DNA of 64,000 nucleotides from Sphingobacterium pedocola (GTDB lineage: Bacteria; Bacteroidota; Bacteroidia; Sphingobacteriales; Sphingobacteriaceae), in assembly GCF_015209965.1 (NCBI RefSeq), contig NZ_MU158689.1, positions 682,196 through 746,195 on the forward strand, written 5' to 3'. The notes below the pieces were generated by a model that saw only the letters and a program-made list of their open reading frames with translations, was not told where the DNA came from and did not search any database. A program made the position numbers and the translations under genes. Every line of letters starts with the position of its first letter. Within the stretch, counting starts at the first letter, position 1. Below are positions 16,561 through 25,488 of this stretch, one piece after another.

Positions 16561-16606
16561 TGAAGGATCTAAATGCTGGAGTAAATCAATGGCATTAGAT
16601 CCTTCA
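16561..16606. repeat. Imperfect inverted repeat after the M56 gene
   Basis: TGAAGGATCTAAATGC and GCATTAGATCCTTCA pair with a single extra A, around a 15-nt loop. The right side continues as CTTCGTTCAGGATGACA, a style of short dispersed repeat seen in Sphingobacteriaceae genomes. It could also stop transcription, although no T-run follows. Confidence 0.6.
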
Positions 16607-16695
16607 CTTCGTTCAGGATGACAATTTAAAATATCGTTCTTCGGATACTCATAACAAAATCTCGAGTTATTAAGACCTTCTTTCAAAAAATAAGA

Positions 16696-17562
16696 ATGCG
16701 AAGACTAGTTTTTCTTTTAATCATAGCAACGTTATCCGGATGCAAATCTTACGATTTCGTAAAGAATGGATATATGGTAAAAGGCGACGATCAATTTGTA
16801 AGTCTCGACCGGAAACTTACCGTTAATGTAGGGGCTGATTTTATGGAAGATAAGGTCTGGCAGCACAACAGGTCCCCGGTGAATACAGTCAAGCTATCGC
16901 GTGAATCTCGAAAAATTCTAAAAAGCTTAGGCTATAGCAGTAAGGCTTATTCTACTTTATTCAGCAGTAGAATTGACAATGAAAATGTCAGGTATGACCT
17001 GCTGACCATGATTAATAATCATGGGATACAAAAATCGGGTAAAGACGATTTACTGGACCTCAGCAGGCTGGCGCGAATGAACACACAGGCTGGCGATAGA
17101 TGGTTTTACGAAATTTTAACGCTAAATCAAGCGAAGGTGTATCATGCCGTCATCCCCGTGTCGGATGAACTATGGTCTGAACGATACTTAAGTATGATAT
17201 ACGTCTTACCAAAAAGCAGGGATTCCAATCTTCAGGATATAGAAAGTATAGTTGCAGAAAATGCATCTTTACAGCATCCTTCGTCCTTTTTCCCAATGAA
17301 AACAGTATTGAGCTGTCCCTGCGACGGAGAAGTTTTCTATTATGAGTATGAAATCCCCACGCACGTTTCGAATACAAATGAACACATGATATTGAAAGTT
17401 TCAAGTGGTTCAATGGAAGACGAAAAATTGATCTATTACACGGTAATAAATCCCGAACTTCGTCTAGGAGCCTTCAAAATATGTAAGGGAAACTATACCT
17501 TAACCTATACTACACTTCAGGGAAAGGAGATCTGGAATTCGGAAATAGTCGTCGGAAATTAA
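16696..17562 (+). CDS. Predicted lipoprotein of unknown function
   Basis: A 288-residue protein. The signal peptide ends in a lipobox (LLIIATLSGCKSYDF), so it is probably anchored to a membrane after export. No catalytic motif or family is recognised. The mature part is mixed alpha/beta and holds a paired cysteine motif (SCPCDGEVFYYEYE) near residue 212. It follows the BlaI/M56 genes after 172 bp that include an inverted repeat, so a separate promoter is likely; no clear one was found. Function unknown. Confidence 0.75.
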   Translation: MRRLVFLLIIATLSGCKSYDFVKNGYMVKGDDQFVSLDRKLTVNVGADFMEDKVWQHNRSPVNTVKLSRESRKILKSLGYSSKAYSTLFSSRIDNENVRYDLLTMINNHGIQKSGKDDLLDLSRLARMNTQAGDRWFYEILTLNQAKVYHAVIPVSDELWSERYLSMIYVLPKSRDSNLQDIESIVAENASLQHPSSFFPMKTVLSCPCDGEVFYYEYEIPTHVSNTNEHMILKVSSGSMEDEKLIYYTVINPELRLGAFKICKGNYTLTYTTLQGKEIWNSEIVVGN

Positions 17563-17818
17563 CTATAGAATGCTTTTTTTGATTTTAATAAGGTTATTGT
17601 TGTTTTAATCCTGTTTTTTGTCTCTTATTAGGGATGATGTCTTGATTTTTGTTTTAGACCGTGTTTTGTTTGGTATTATATTTTATATTTCTGTGAAATT
17701 CTGTTCTTTTTATGCTTAAAGTGTTTATTTTTTTATTAAAAATTTAATAAAATTCGGATTTTTATATTGATTTGTTAACAATTATTCTTTAGTTTTAAGA
17801 GAAATTAAACTAATTGTT

Positions 17819-19258
17819 ATGATTGACCATTTGCTTGATAGTTATAAGCCGATAGATGGCGTCTATGATGAGATGATGAATGGTGTAATCCGCCAGCATT
17901 ATAAAAAATTTGTTTCCTCTTTCGGAAAATTGGATGTGAATTCCATGGAACTGCGTAATGAAATGGCTAAAAAGCTTTTTATGACGCAAGGAATTACGTT
18001 TACCGTGTATTCTGATGGAGAAGGAATTGAAAAAATATTCCCTTTTGATATGATTCCTCGAATTATAGAGGCTGCAGAGTGGGAATATATTGAATCGGGA
18101 ATTCGGCAAAGGCTTAAGGCGCTCAATATTTTTCTAAAGGACATTTATCATCAGCAATTTATTTTAAAAGACGGTATTGTTCCCTCCAGTTTAATCTTCT
18201 CCTGTCCCAATTATTTGCGCGAAATGGTAAATGTCAACGTGCCGTTCGATATTTATACGCATATAAGTGGCATAGACCTCATTAGGGACTACGACGGCAC
18301 GTACTATGTGCTGGAGGACAATCTTCGGACGCCTTCGGGTGTGAGCTACATGCTGGAAAATCGAAAGATGAGCTATCGTATTTTTCCGAATATCCTGCCT
18401 GAAAATAAGGTGCGTCAAGTCGCCCATTATCCGGATATTTTAGTGAAGAATCTCGTAAGCTTGGGGGCGCATTTAAGTACAAGACCGACGGTTGTATTGT
18501 TGACTCCGGGCATTTTCAATTCTGCTTATTTTGAGCATACTACACTGGCAAGATTGATGGGGATTGAACTGGTCGAGGGTCGTGACCTCGTGGTGCAGAA
18601 TCATATCGTTTATATGCGAACAACCAAAGGCTTGAAAAAAGTAGATGTTATATACCGTCGTGTAGATGATGATTTCATTGATCCATTGGTATTTCGGTCG
18701 GATAGTCTATTGGGCGTGCCGGGTCTGTATCACGCCTACCGGAAAGGTACCGTAAATATCGTCAATGCAATGGGTAATGGCGTGGCAGATGACAAGGCAA
18801 TCTATACCTATGTGCCTGATATGATCCGGTATTACCTAAATGAAGAGCCCATTCTGAAGTCAGTACCTACCTACAGAATGGAAAATGAAGAACAGCGAAA
18901 ATATACGGTGCAAAATATTCGTAACATGGTCGTGAAGAAGACCAACGAAAGCGGCGGTTATGGCATGCTGATAGGTGACAACGCATCGGATCAGGAGATA
19001 GCGGAGTACATTTGCGAAATAGAGAAAAACCCAAGGCAGTTTATCTCGCAACCGATTATCAAGCTGTCGGCAGCGCCTTGTTATATTGATGGAAAACTAC
19101 AGCCTCGTCGGGTTGACCTCCGGCCTTTTGCGCTCTATGGACCGGACGGAATCAAAATTGTTCCGGGCGGACTGACCAGAGTAGCTTTAAAGGATGGATC
19201 TATTGTGGTCAACTCTTCGCAGGGTGGCGGCAGTAAGGATACGTGGATAGTGGATTGA
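17819..19258 (+). CDS. Circularly permuted ATP-grasp protein (DUF404/DUF407 type)
   Basis: A 479-residue protein of the circularly permuted ATP-grasp group. Seen: DVNSMELRNEMAKKLFMTQGITFTVY and PFDMIPRIIEAAEWEYIESGIRQR at the N-terminus. YYVLEDNLRTPSGVSYMLENR, LVEGRDLVVQN and NESGGYGMLIG follow further in, all typical of the family. These proteins are thought to make peptide-like bonds, but no reaction is established for the group. It is the first gene of a conserved trio with an alpha-E protein and a transglutaminase-like protease, spaced 16 and 26 bp. A 256-bp AT-rich gap precedes it. Confidence 0.92.
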   Translation: MIDHLLDSYKPIDGVYDEMMNGVIRQHYKKFVSSFGKLDVNSMELRNEMAKKLFMTQGITFTVYSDGEGIEKIFPFDMIPRIIEAAEWEYIESGIRQRLKALNIFLKDIYHQQFILKDGIVPSSLIFSCPNYLREMVNVNVPFDIYTHISGIDLIRDYDGTYYVLEDNLRTPSGVSYMLENRKMSYRIFPNILPENKVRQVAHYPDILVKNLVSLGAHLSTRPTVVLLTPGIFNSAYFEHTTLARLMGIELVEGRDLVVQNHIVYMRTTKGLKKVDVIYRRVDDDFIDPLVFRSDSLLGVPGLYHAYRKGTVNIVNAMGNGVADDKAIYTYVPDMIRYYLNEEPILKSVPTYRMENEEQRKYTVQNIRNMVVKKTNESGGYGMLIGDNASDQEIAEYICEIEKNPRQFISQPIIKLSAAPCYIDGKLQPRRVDLRPFALYGPDGIKIVPGGLTRVALKDGSIVVNSSQGGGSKDTWIVD

Positions 19259-19274
19259 ACTAAATTTTAAACAT

Positions 19275-20189
19275 ATGTTAAGTCGAGTTGCCGAAAATCT
19301 TTTTTGGATGAGCCGTTATATGGAACGGACGAATATAAGCCTGAGGGTGTTGAAGACCTTGTATATCGCGCATCAAGACGGACTACCGGTACGATCCTGG
19401 GAGCAAACAGCGCATCAATTCGGTATCAGGGAGGCTGAAAATATGTCTAGTTACACGATTTTAAAAACATTGATCTTTGATGGAAATTCCAATTTTTCAA
19501 TCTTGAATAATGTTTTTCGTGCACGTGAAAATGCACGCAGTGCTCAGGATCACATCAATAGGGAATTATGGCAGTCTCTGAATGATTATTATCACCTGGT
19601 GCGGGATAGCCAATTGAGTCAACAGTTGATCTTTGATCCGATAAGCGTACTGGATCAGCTTATCAAACAGACTATGTATTATTATGGTGTGATCGATAGT
19701 TCGATGAACAGGGGGGAGGCTTATTGTTTTCTGAGTCTGGGGAAATTGATCGAACGCGGAATGCAGATCGTAGACTTGCTTAAAACCGAATTGGAGCAGA
19801 ATATCCATACGGAAGGACGCGAAGAAGATCAGCGTTGGCGGTATCTGCTCATTGCGTTGAATGGTTATGAAACGTACCTGAGTGAAAATGTAGGGAGCCT
19901 TGAGCCGCAGTCGGTACTTAATCAGATTCTGTATAAGAATAATTTTCCGAATTCCCTGTTCTACAACTGGGATCAGATCGAGTCATTTGCTAATTTCATG
20001 GAGCGGGATGAAGTGGATCTGCATACGAAAGGACTTAACTTCGAGATAGGGAAGTCATTTTCATTTATTAAGTATAACCAGCTTCCAGAGCATATCGATC
20101 ATAAATTACAGTTCCTGAATACGATTCAACGGAATTATTATAACTTGTCAAAAGTGATTAATAGAGACTATTTCGGGATTATAAATTAA
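19275..20189 (+). CDS. Alpha-E domain protein (DUF403)
   Basis: A 304-residue, mostly helical protein. It begins MLSRVAENLFWMSRYMERTN, the family hallmark, and contains ENARSAQDHINRELWQSLNDYYH, also diagnostic. Alpha-E proteins always travel with a circularly permuted ATP-grasp and a transglutaminase-like gene, as here, and the biochemical role is unknown. Position between the two suggests one complex or pathway. Expression from the shared operon is likely; no internal promoter is seen. Confidence 0.92.
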   Translation: MLSRVAENLFWMSRYMERTNISLRVLKTLYIAHQDGLPVRSWEQTAHQFGIREAENMSSYTILKTLIFDGNSNFSILNNVFRARENARSAQDHINRELWQSLNDYYHLVRDSQLSQQLIFDPISVLDQLIKQTMYYYGVIDSSMNRGEAYCFLSLGKLIERGMQIVDLLKTELEQNIHTEGREEDQRWRYLLIALNGYETYLSENVGSLEPQSVLNQILYKNNFPNSLFYNWDQIESFANFMERDEVDLHTKGLNFEIGKSFSFIKYNQLPEHIDHKLQFLNTIQRNYYNLSKVINRDYFGIIN

Positions 20190-20215
20190 TTTTTAACAAT
20201 TTAGCAATTACAGCA

Positions 20216-21193
20216 ATGTCAAAATATAGTGTCGTACATCTGACCAGGTATGTATATCCGTCGGATGTGACGGATAGTGCCAATCAATTTATATTATCTC
20301 CGAAGTCTGACGATATGCAGCAAATATTGAAGCATCAGATATCAGTTTCACCCAAGGTTAATATAGATGTTTTTTCGGATTACTTCGGAAATGAAGTGGG
20401 TGTGTTTACCATAGTGGGGCCACATCGCTCGTTGGAAATACGAGCGGATATGGAGGTATTCACCTTTGCTTCTACGGAGCCTATTGCTGAGGTCTCGGTG
20501 TTGGAGCAATGGGCCGATCTCGAACTGAAAAAATGGGAATTTCCGTATATTGATTTTCTCTATCTGGAAAATATTAATTGCAAAGCGGAGGTTAATGCAA
20601 TTTTTGACGACTACGTCTTAAAGGAGATGCATATTGTCGATGTTGTTCGTATGTTGTCGACGTATATCTATACGAATTTCACGTATCGGCAAGGCGTAAC
20701 GACGGTAGAGAGTACGGTAGATGAGATCTGGAAGCTTCGAGCCGGAGTATGTCAGGATTTTGCACACTTACTGATTACGATGTTGCGCATGCAGGATATA
20801 CCGTCACGTTATATTTCAGGATATATTTGTCCAAGCAACAGTGAGATGAGAGGCGAGGGTGCTACGCATGCCTGGGTAGAAGTGTATATTCCATCCGTTG
20901 GATGGAGAGGTATTGATCCCACGAATAATTGTTGGGTGAGTGATAGACATATTAAAATAGCTTATGGACGTGATTTTAAAGACTGTACGCCAGTTAAGGG
21001 TACTTATAAGGGGCCATCGGCACATACGTTGACGGTATCTGTAATTATAACGAATGAAAATACAAAGGAAAAAACAGCAGAACCGATCGAACCTGCCTAT
21101 GTGAGTGTGACCACTGATAAACAGGGAGTAGAAAAATCGAATTCATATCAGCGCTATCTTGAAATGCAACAACAGCAACAACAGCAACAATAG
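20216..21193 (+). CDS. Transglutaminase-like cysteine protease with poly-Q tail
   Basis: A 325-residue protein. An N-terminal beta domain (bacterial transglutaminase N type, residues about 1-85) is followed by a transglutaminase core. The catalytic cysteine lies in RAGVCQDFAHL, the histidine in GATHAWVEVY and the aspartate in GIDPTNN. Members of this group are likely proteases or amidases rather than crosslinkers. The C-terminus ends in ten consecutive glutamines after EM, apart from the methionine, encoded by CAA/CAG triplets. This looks like a slippage-prone tract rather than a domain. Third gene of the ATP-grasp/alpha-E trio. Confidence 0.9.
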   Translation: MSKYSVVHLTRYVYPSDVTDSANQFILSPKSDDMQQILKHQISVSPKVNIDVFSDYFGNEVGVFTIVGPHRSLEIRADMEVFTFASTEPIAEVSVLEQWADLELKKWEFPYIDFLYLENINCKAEVNAIFDDYVLKEMHIVDVVRMLSTYIYTNFTYRQGVTTVESTVDEIWKLRAGVCQDFAHLLITMLRMQDIPSRYISGYICPSNSEMRGEGATHAWVEVYIPSVGWRGIDPTNNCWVSDRHIKIAYGRDFKDCTPVKGTYKGPSAHTLTVSVIITNENTKEKTAEPIEPAYVSVTTDKQGVEKSNSYQRYLEMQQQQQQQQ

Positions 21194-21203
21194 TGAAGCT
21201 AAT

Positions 21204-21482
21204 TTATTTGGTGTGGCCCTCGAGCTTACGGAGTTCGAATTGAAGTTGTTCGATACGATTTAACAGATGCCGAACAACTTCAATTCCCTGTAAATTTAAT
21301 TCCAGATCATAGTGCCAGGTGGAATACTGTTCCAACTGGCCAAGCTCTTCTTCATCTATAAATTCTTCTTCTTCTACAGAAACTAATTCTATCAGGCCGT
21401 TTTCATGCAGATCCCGGACAAACGTGCTTTCAATCCTATAGGACCGGCAGACATCTATTATTTTAACCAGTGTTCTTTCCAT
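21204..21482 (-). CDS. cbpM: Chaperone modulator CbpM-like protein
   Basis: A 92-residue protein of the MerR-like CbpM group, which binds and restrains the J-domain of CbpA. Seen: N-terminal LVKIIDVCRSYRIESTFVRDLHENGLIEL, a winged-helix-like stretch, and a C-terminal helix with VVRHLLNRIEQLQFELRKLE. It lies 4 bp after the CbpA-type gene, the usual pair, and converges on the transglutaminase operon. Confidence 0.88.
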   Translation of the reverse strand: MERTLVKIIDVCRSYRIESTFVRDLHENGLIELVSVEEEEFIDEEELGQLEQYSTWHYDLELNLQGIEVVRHLLNRIEQLQFELRKLEGHTK

Positions 21483-21486
21483 GATT

Positions 21487-22398
21487 TTATTTTCTTAAAT
21501 CGCTCAATTGCTGGAATAGGTTTTTCTCTTCCTCACTGAGGTTCTTCGGATTTTTGATAGTTATTTCTGCATATAAGTCACCGAATTTCCCTTCCTGTTT
21601 ATAAACAGGAAGACCTTTCTCTTTGAGGCGGATTTTGGTTCCATTTTGTGTTTCAGGTTTTATTTTTACGCTGATCTGCCCATCTAGTGAATTCACTATG
21701 GCATTGCCACCCAGTAGGGCGGTATATAAATCAAGTTCCAGTTTAGTGTATAGATCATCTCCTTTACGCTGGAACCGGGGGTCTGCTGCAACGGTAAATG
21801 TAATATACAGATCTCCTTTTGGTCCTCCATTTGCACCGGCAGTTCCCTGACCTTTTAGACGTATTTTCTGCCCGTTTTGTGTGCCTGCCGGAATGGTAAT
21901 ACGGATGTTTTTCCCGTTTACGGTGAAGGTACGCTGATGTGTTGTCGAAGCCTCTTTCAACGTGAGGTTTATTTCGGCATTCAAATCCTGTCCGCGGAAA
22001 GCGCTTTTGCGTCCGCCCCCAAAACGGGAACCAAACATCTGTTCAAAGAAATCAGAATATTCTCCGGTATCGTAATTACCACTGTAGTCGAAGTCGAACC
22101 CCTCGAACGGATTCTGTGTACCTCCCCGTCCCTGACGCGAATACTGCTGTTGGGCTTTTTGATGTTCTTCTCCATGTTTCCAATTTTCACCATACTGGTC
22201 ATATTTCTTCCGCTTCTCCGGATCGGTAAGCACCTCGTTCGCCTCGTTTATCTCCTGAAATTTTTTCTTGGCTTCGTCATCATTCGGATTCAGATCGGGA
22301 TGGTATTTACGTGCCCGCTTTCGATAAGCCTTTTTGATATCATCCTGCGAAGCCGATTTGTCTAAGCCGAGTACGTTATAATAATCTAAGAATGCCAT
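21487..22398 (-). CDS. cbpA: Curved-DNA-binding-protein-like J-domain co-chaperone
   Basis: A 303-residue DnaJ-class protein without the zinc-finger region. The J-domain (residues 1-70) carries the HPD triad at 33-35. A Gly/Phe-rich linker follows ([13 protein letters not shown]), then two C-terminal substrate-binding beta domains ([10 protein letters not shown]..., [17 protein letters not shown]). It recruits DnaK and stimulates its ATPase. Lack of the CxxCxGxG repeats separates it from canonical DnaJ; the adjacent cbpM supports the CbpA name. Confidence 0.93.
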   Translation of the reverse strand: MAFLDYYNVLGLDKSASQDDIKKAYRKRARKYHPDLNPNDDEAKKKFQEINEANEVLTDPEKRKKYDQYGENWKHGEEHQKAQQQYSRQGRGGTQNPFEGFDFDYSGNYDTGEYSDFFEQMFGSRFGGGRKSAFRGQDLNAEINLTLKEASTTHQRTFTVNGKNIRITIPAGTQNGQKIRLKGQGTAGANGGPKGDLYITFTVAADPRFQRKGDDLYTKLELDLYTALLGGNAIVNSLDGQISVKIKPETQNGTKIRLKEKGLPVYKQEGKFGDLYAEITIKNPKNLSEEEKNLFQQLSDLRK

Positions 22399-22436
22399 AG
22401 TATATGTATAGACTAATGTTTGAAAAACAATACAGT

Positions 22437-25130
22437 TTACTTTTTGTTTTTATCCGATGAAGTTAGAAATTTGTAAACAAATCCCAGCATGAAATATTGT
22501 TTTTGCGTGAGCTGCTCGCCATATCCAATGTAATTGTTGCTGCTGTATCGGTATACATTCTGATTCTGATTCAACAGATCGAACACGGTTAGTTTCAATT
22601 CGCCTTTCCCCATTACCGGATAGTAAACGGATGCATTTACGAGATGAATGTTCTTTCGGGCATTATCTATACTGGAGGGTTGATTTTTTATATTATAGGA
22701 GGTCTCGAAGGTTATTTTGTGAATGTCGCTCAATCGTAACCCTGCACCGAAATCGTGTGTAGTTGTTTGTATATTTCTAAAGCTGGGGTCGTCGGATGAA
22801 TTTATGCTTTTGGATACATTAAAATTGTAGCTTGGACTGATGGAGATTTTATTTTTCCAGGAAATATTCAGTGTTTGGTTTCCTGAGACGGTATTACGGT
22901 TACTCCTATTTTCTATACCGTTTGTTATGTTAAAGGAAGGGTAGCTGTAAAAATTATAATTACCATTGACGTAGATATTCCATGTTTTATGTTGAATGAT
23001 CTCTTTACGGAAATTTCCTCCTAGGCTGAACCGATCTGTGCCCTCTGCCTGGTAATACTGGGAGGTAGAGGTGGAAGTTTCGACGTCGTAGAAACGCCTA
23101 TTTCCGATCGATCTGTCATTGACAGTGTAATTTCCATAGAAAGAAAGATTAAACTTTAATTTTTGGAAATACTTAAAATACTGTATACGCAGGTTATCCT
23201 GGATCTCGTTGTCAAAATAGGGACTGGCGTAAGTGATCGTAGTGGGGTATAAATCGGAATCGACTGCGACAAACTGATAAAAGGAGGGGAGATTTACACC
23301 TTTTGAATAAGAAAGATTTAGGTCATATACATTTAAGGATATGTTCGGAAGCCAATAATTTTGGGTCTTTTGGATGTCTTCATTTTTGCCGTAGAAGTCA
23401 TATCGGCGATCCATATTAAGCCATTCTACACCAATCGATCCCCTTATTCTCTTGGAGATTCGATAATTGATTTTTGTACCTACGAATGCAGCATCTGCAT
23501 TCATTTTTTTGTCGTTTGTGATGGCCTCTTTATCTTCGAAATAATCCGCATTCAATTTGGAATAGATATCTTCTATCTGGTCTTCGATCTCTATATTATA
23601 TTTAGCATAAATATCGGTGGTAAATAGTTTTTTGTACGGAATTTGAAGATTTAGTGTATTCCCGATCCGCTGCGTATTCGAACGTCCGATTTCATTTATG
23701 TGTTGGTCGATAATACTGTCGCCGAAAAGATAATAGTGTCCATAAGAAAGGTCGTTTCGATCCCCTTTGCTGTTGCTTACATTTACATCGTTGCTGAGGG
23801 ATAATACCCATTTGTTCGAAAATTTCTTCTCGTATCTGAAATTGTGTCTTAAAGACGGTGAATTATTCAAACTGGTGTAATCTCCTTTTCCCCATTGCAC
23901 CGGTGTAGATTCATTCCGGAAACTGCTGGATTCATTGTAGCTATCCGAAGTTCTTTTATTTAAATTCAGATTCAGGTCGTAGAAAATAAATGACGTGGTA
24001 TCGAGATGATAACGTGCAAATGCTCTTATTTTATGCCTGTAGTCTTTGTATGTTGCGTTGGAAAAATTTGTGCTGTTGATGGTCGTGTCGTTATAGAAAT
24101 TTTGATTGTTACCCGTATTCCTAGTATAATCGTTTTGTTGTTCAAAAGAATATAAAAAATTGGTCTTTAATTTTTTAGCGATATCGTAATTGATATTCAC
24201 GGCTCCGGATAGGTTATTCTGTAAACCTCCGTAATAGGAGTAAGAGGAGGAATTATTTTCCGCTCTTCCAAACCCTCCCTGTTGGCTGAGCTCACTGTAA
24301 TCAAACCCTTTTCGGCTCAGGTTATTGGCATATCCGATAAAGCTAATCTGCAGGGTATCCCTAAAGGTATTTACCAATGCTCCTGCTTCATAGCGGTCGC
24401 GTGTACCTCCACCTGCATAGAATTTACCAAATTGTGCTTTTACAAATTCGCGTTTCGTCTTCAGGTTGATGATAACGGGGAGATCGGTATCGTCTAATAT
24501 GGTCTGTTTGCTCTCTCCCTTCTCGCGAAACACCTGTACTTTGTCGATCATGGATGCATCTAGGTTCCTTGTTGCGATCGTCATATCCTCGTTGAAGAAA
24601 TCCTTATTATTCAAGCGGACAGACTGCACTGCTTTTCCTTGGTAGTAAATGGAGCCATCTAAGTTGACCTGTAGACCTGGTAGTTTTTGCAATAATTCTT
24701 CCACATTCGCATTTGGACGGGTTTTGAAATACTTCGCATTGTATTCCAACGTGTCTTTATTCATCCGTATTGGGGGCGTCATCTCGATGACGACTTCTTC
24801 TAGACTTGTAGGGGCTAACGTGATATCTTTAAAGTCATACTCCTCCTCGTTTGACAGGTTGAAATTTATGTATTCTGCTGTGGCATTGATATGGCTGATA
24901 TATAAGATCAAATTTTGGTTAAGCGGTAATTTAATAAAACTAAATTTTCCGTTTTCATTGGATAAGGAGTAAGATAAGACGGTGGAATCCTGGGCGAGTA
25001 ATATTGCTACGGTGGCTTTTTCAAGCGCTTCCTTTTCGGACGAGTAGAGAACACCCTTTATCTTTCCTTTGTTTTGGGCAAGTAGCGAAGTACTGCAAAG
25101 AAGTAGGCATAAAAATACAGTGAATTTCAT
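22437..25130 (-). CDS. Outer-membrane beta-barrel protein with CarboxypepD_reg-like N-terminus
   Basis: An 897-residue exported protein. The signal peptide ([19 protein letters not shown]) is followed by a carboxypeptidase-regulatory-like beta domain (residues about 22-110) and a plug-like region ([29 protein letters not shown]). A long, aromatic-rich, alternating beta-strand barrel runs to the C-terminus. This is the TonB-dependent-receptor-like group common in Bacteroidota, without a clear SusD partner nearby. The substrate is unknown. An 8-bp-arm palindrome sits just upstream in the promoter region. Confidence 0.88.
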   Translation of the reverse strand: MKFTVFLCLLLCSTSLLAQNKGKIKGVLYSSEKEALEKATVAILLAQDSTVLSYSLSNENGKFSFIKLPLNQNLILYISHINATAEYINFNLSNEEEYDFKDITLAPTSLEEVVIEMTPPIRMNKDTLEYNAKYFKTRPNANVEELLQKLPGLQVNLDGSIYYQGKAVQSVRLNNKDFFNEDMTIATRNLDASMIDKVQVFREKGESKQTILDDTDLPVIINLKTKREFVKAQFGKFYAGGGTRDRYEAGALVNTFRDTLQISFIGYANNLSRKGFDYSELSQQGGFGRAENNSSSYSYYGGLQNNLSGAVNINYDIAKKLKTNFLYSFEQQNDYTRNTGNNQNFYNDTTINSTNFSNATYKDYRHKIRAFARYHLDTTSFIFYDLNLNLNKRTSDSYNESSSFRNESTPVQWGKGDYTSLNNSPSLRHNFRYEKKFSNKWVLSLSNDVNVSNSKGDRNDLSYGHYYLFGDSIIDQHINEIGRSNTQRIGNTLNLQIPYKKLFTTDIYAKYNIEIEDQIEDIYSKLNADYFEDKEAITNDKKMNADAAFVGTKINYRISKRIRGSIGVEWLNMDRRYDFYGKNEDIQKTQNYWLPNISLNVYDLNLSYSKGVNLPSFYQFVAVDSDLYPTTITYASPYFDNEIQDNLRIQYFKYFQKLKFNLSFYGNYTVNDRSIGNRRFYDVETSTSTSQYYQAEGTDRFSLGGNFRKEIIQHKTWNIYVNGNYNFYSYPSFNITNGIENRSNRNTVSGNQTLNISWKNKISISPSYNFNVSKSINSSDDPSFRNIQTTTHDFGAGLRLSDIHKITFETSYNIKNQPSSIDNARKNIHLVNASVYYPVMGKGELKLTVFDLLNQNQNVYRYSSNNYIGYGEQLTQKQYFMLGFVYKFLTSSDKNKK

Positions 25131-25157
25131 TTAAGCTAATAATTAAGTTGGTATAAA

Positions 25158-25178
25158 TATTACGATTTATTCGTAATA
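25158..25178 (-). promoter_or_regulatory. Dyad operator candidate upstream of the outer-membrane barrel gene
   Basis: TATTACGA-TTTAT-TCGTAATA, a perfect dyad with 8-bp arms, lies 28-48 bp before the start codon. On the minus strand it falls between a TTTTG and a TATTTATA that could be weak -33 and -7 elements, so it is placed for a repressor. Confidence 0.5.
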
Positions 25179-25263
25179 ATCAAAATGAGAACGGCTGTAT
25201 TGCTTATTATTAACTTTTTTTAAGGAATAGTACTAAGAAAACGTTAAATTTAGAGGAAAAAGA

Positions 25264-25474
25264 GACTGTCTAAAATCAAAACATCGTCGTCATTGCGAAC
25301 CGGAGAGACGATGGTGAAGCAATCTGACGATGTTAAAAACGCAGATTGGTTTTTATCAGCCCCACAACCCCATACACAACCCTGATAGAGAAAAGTTCCT
25401 TCGGAGCTGCTTCGCGGTCGTCATTCTTCCTCGCAATGACGCATTTTTTTAGGGAGAAGACCTTTTAGACAGCC
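25264..25474. repeat. MITE-like element with inverted ends
   Basis: GACTGTCTAAAA at 25264-25275 and TTTTAGACAGCC at 25463-25474 are inverted copies with one mismatch. Inside are a second inverted pair (GTCATTGCGA near 25290 and TCGCAATGAC at 25431-25440) and GAAGCAATCTGA, a form of the dispersed CGTCATTGCGA repeat found in many bacteria. No ORF lies within. The 211-bp element fills most of the 358-bp gap between the barrel gene and the M28 peptidase. Confidence 0.75.
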
Positions 25475-25488
25475 ATCCTTTTTAGCCT

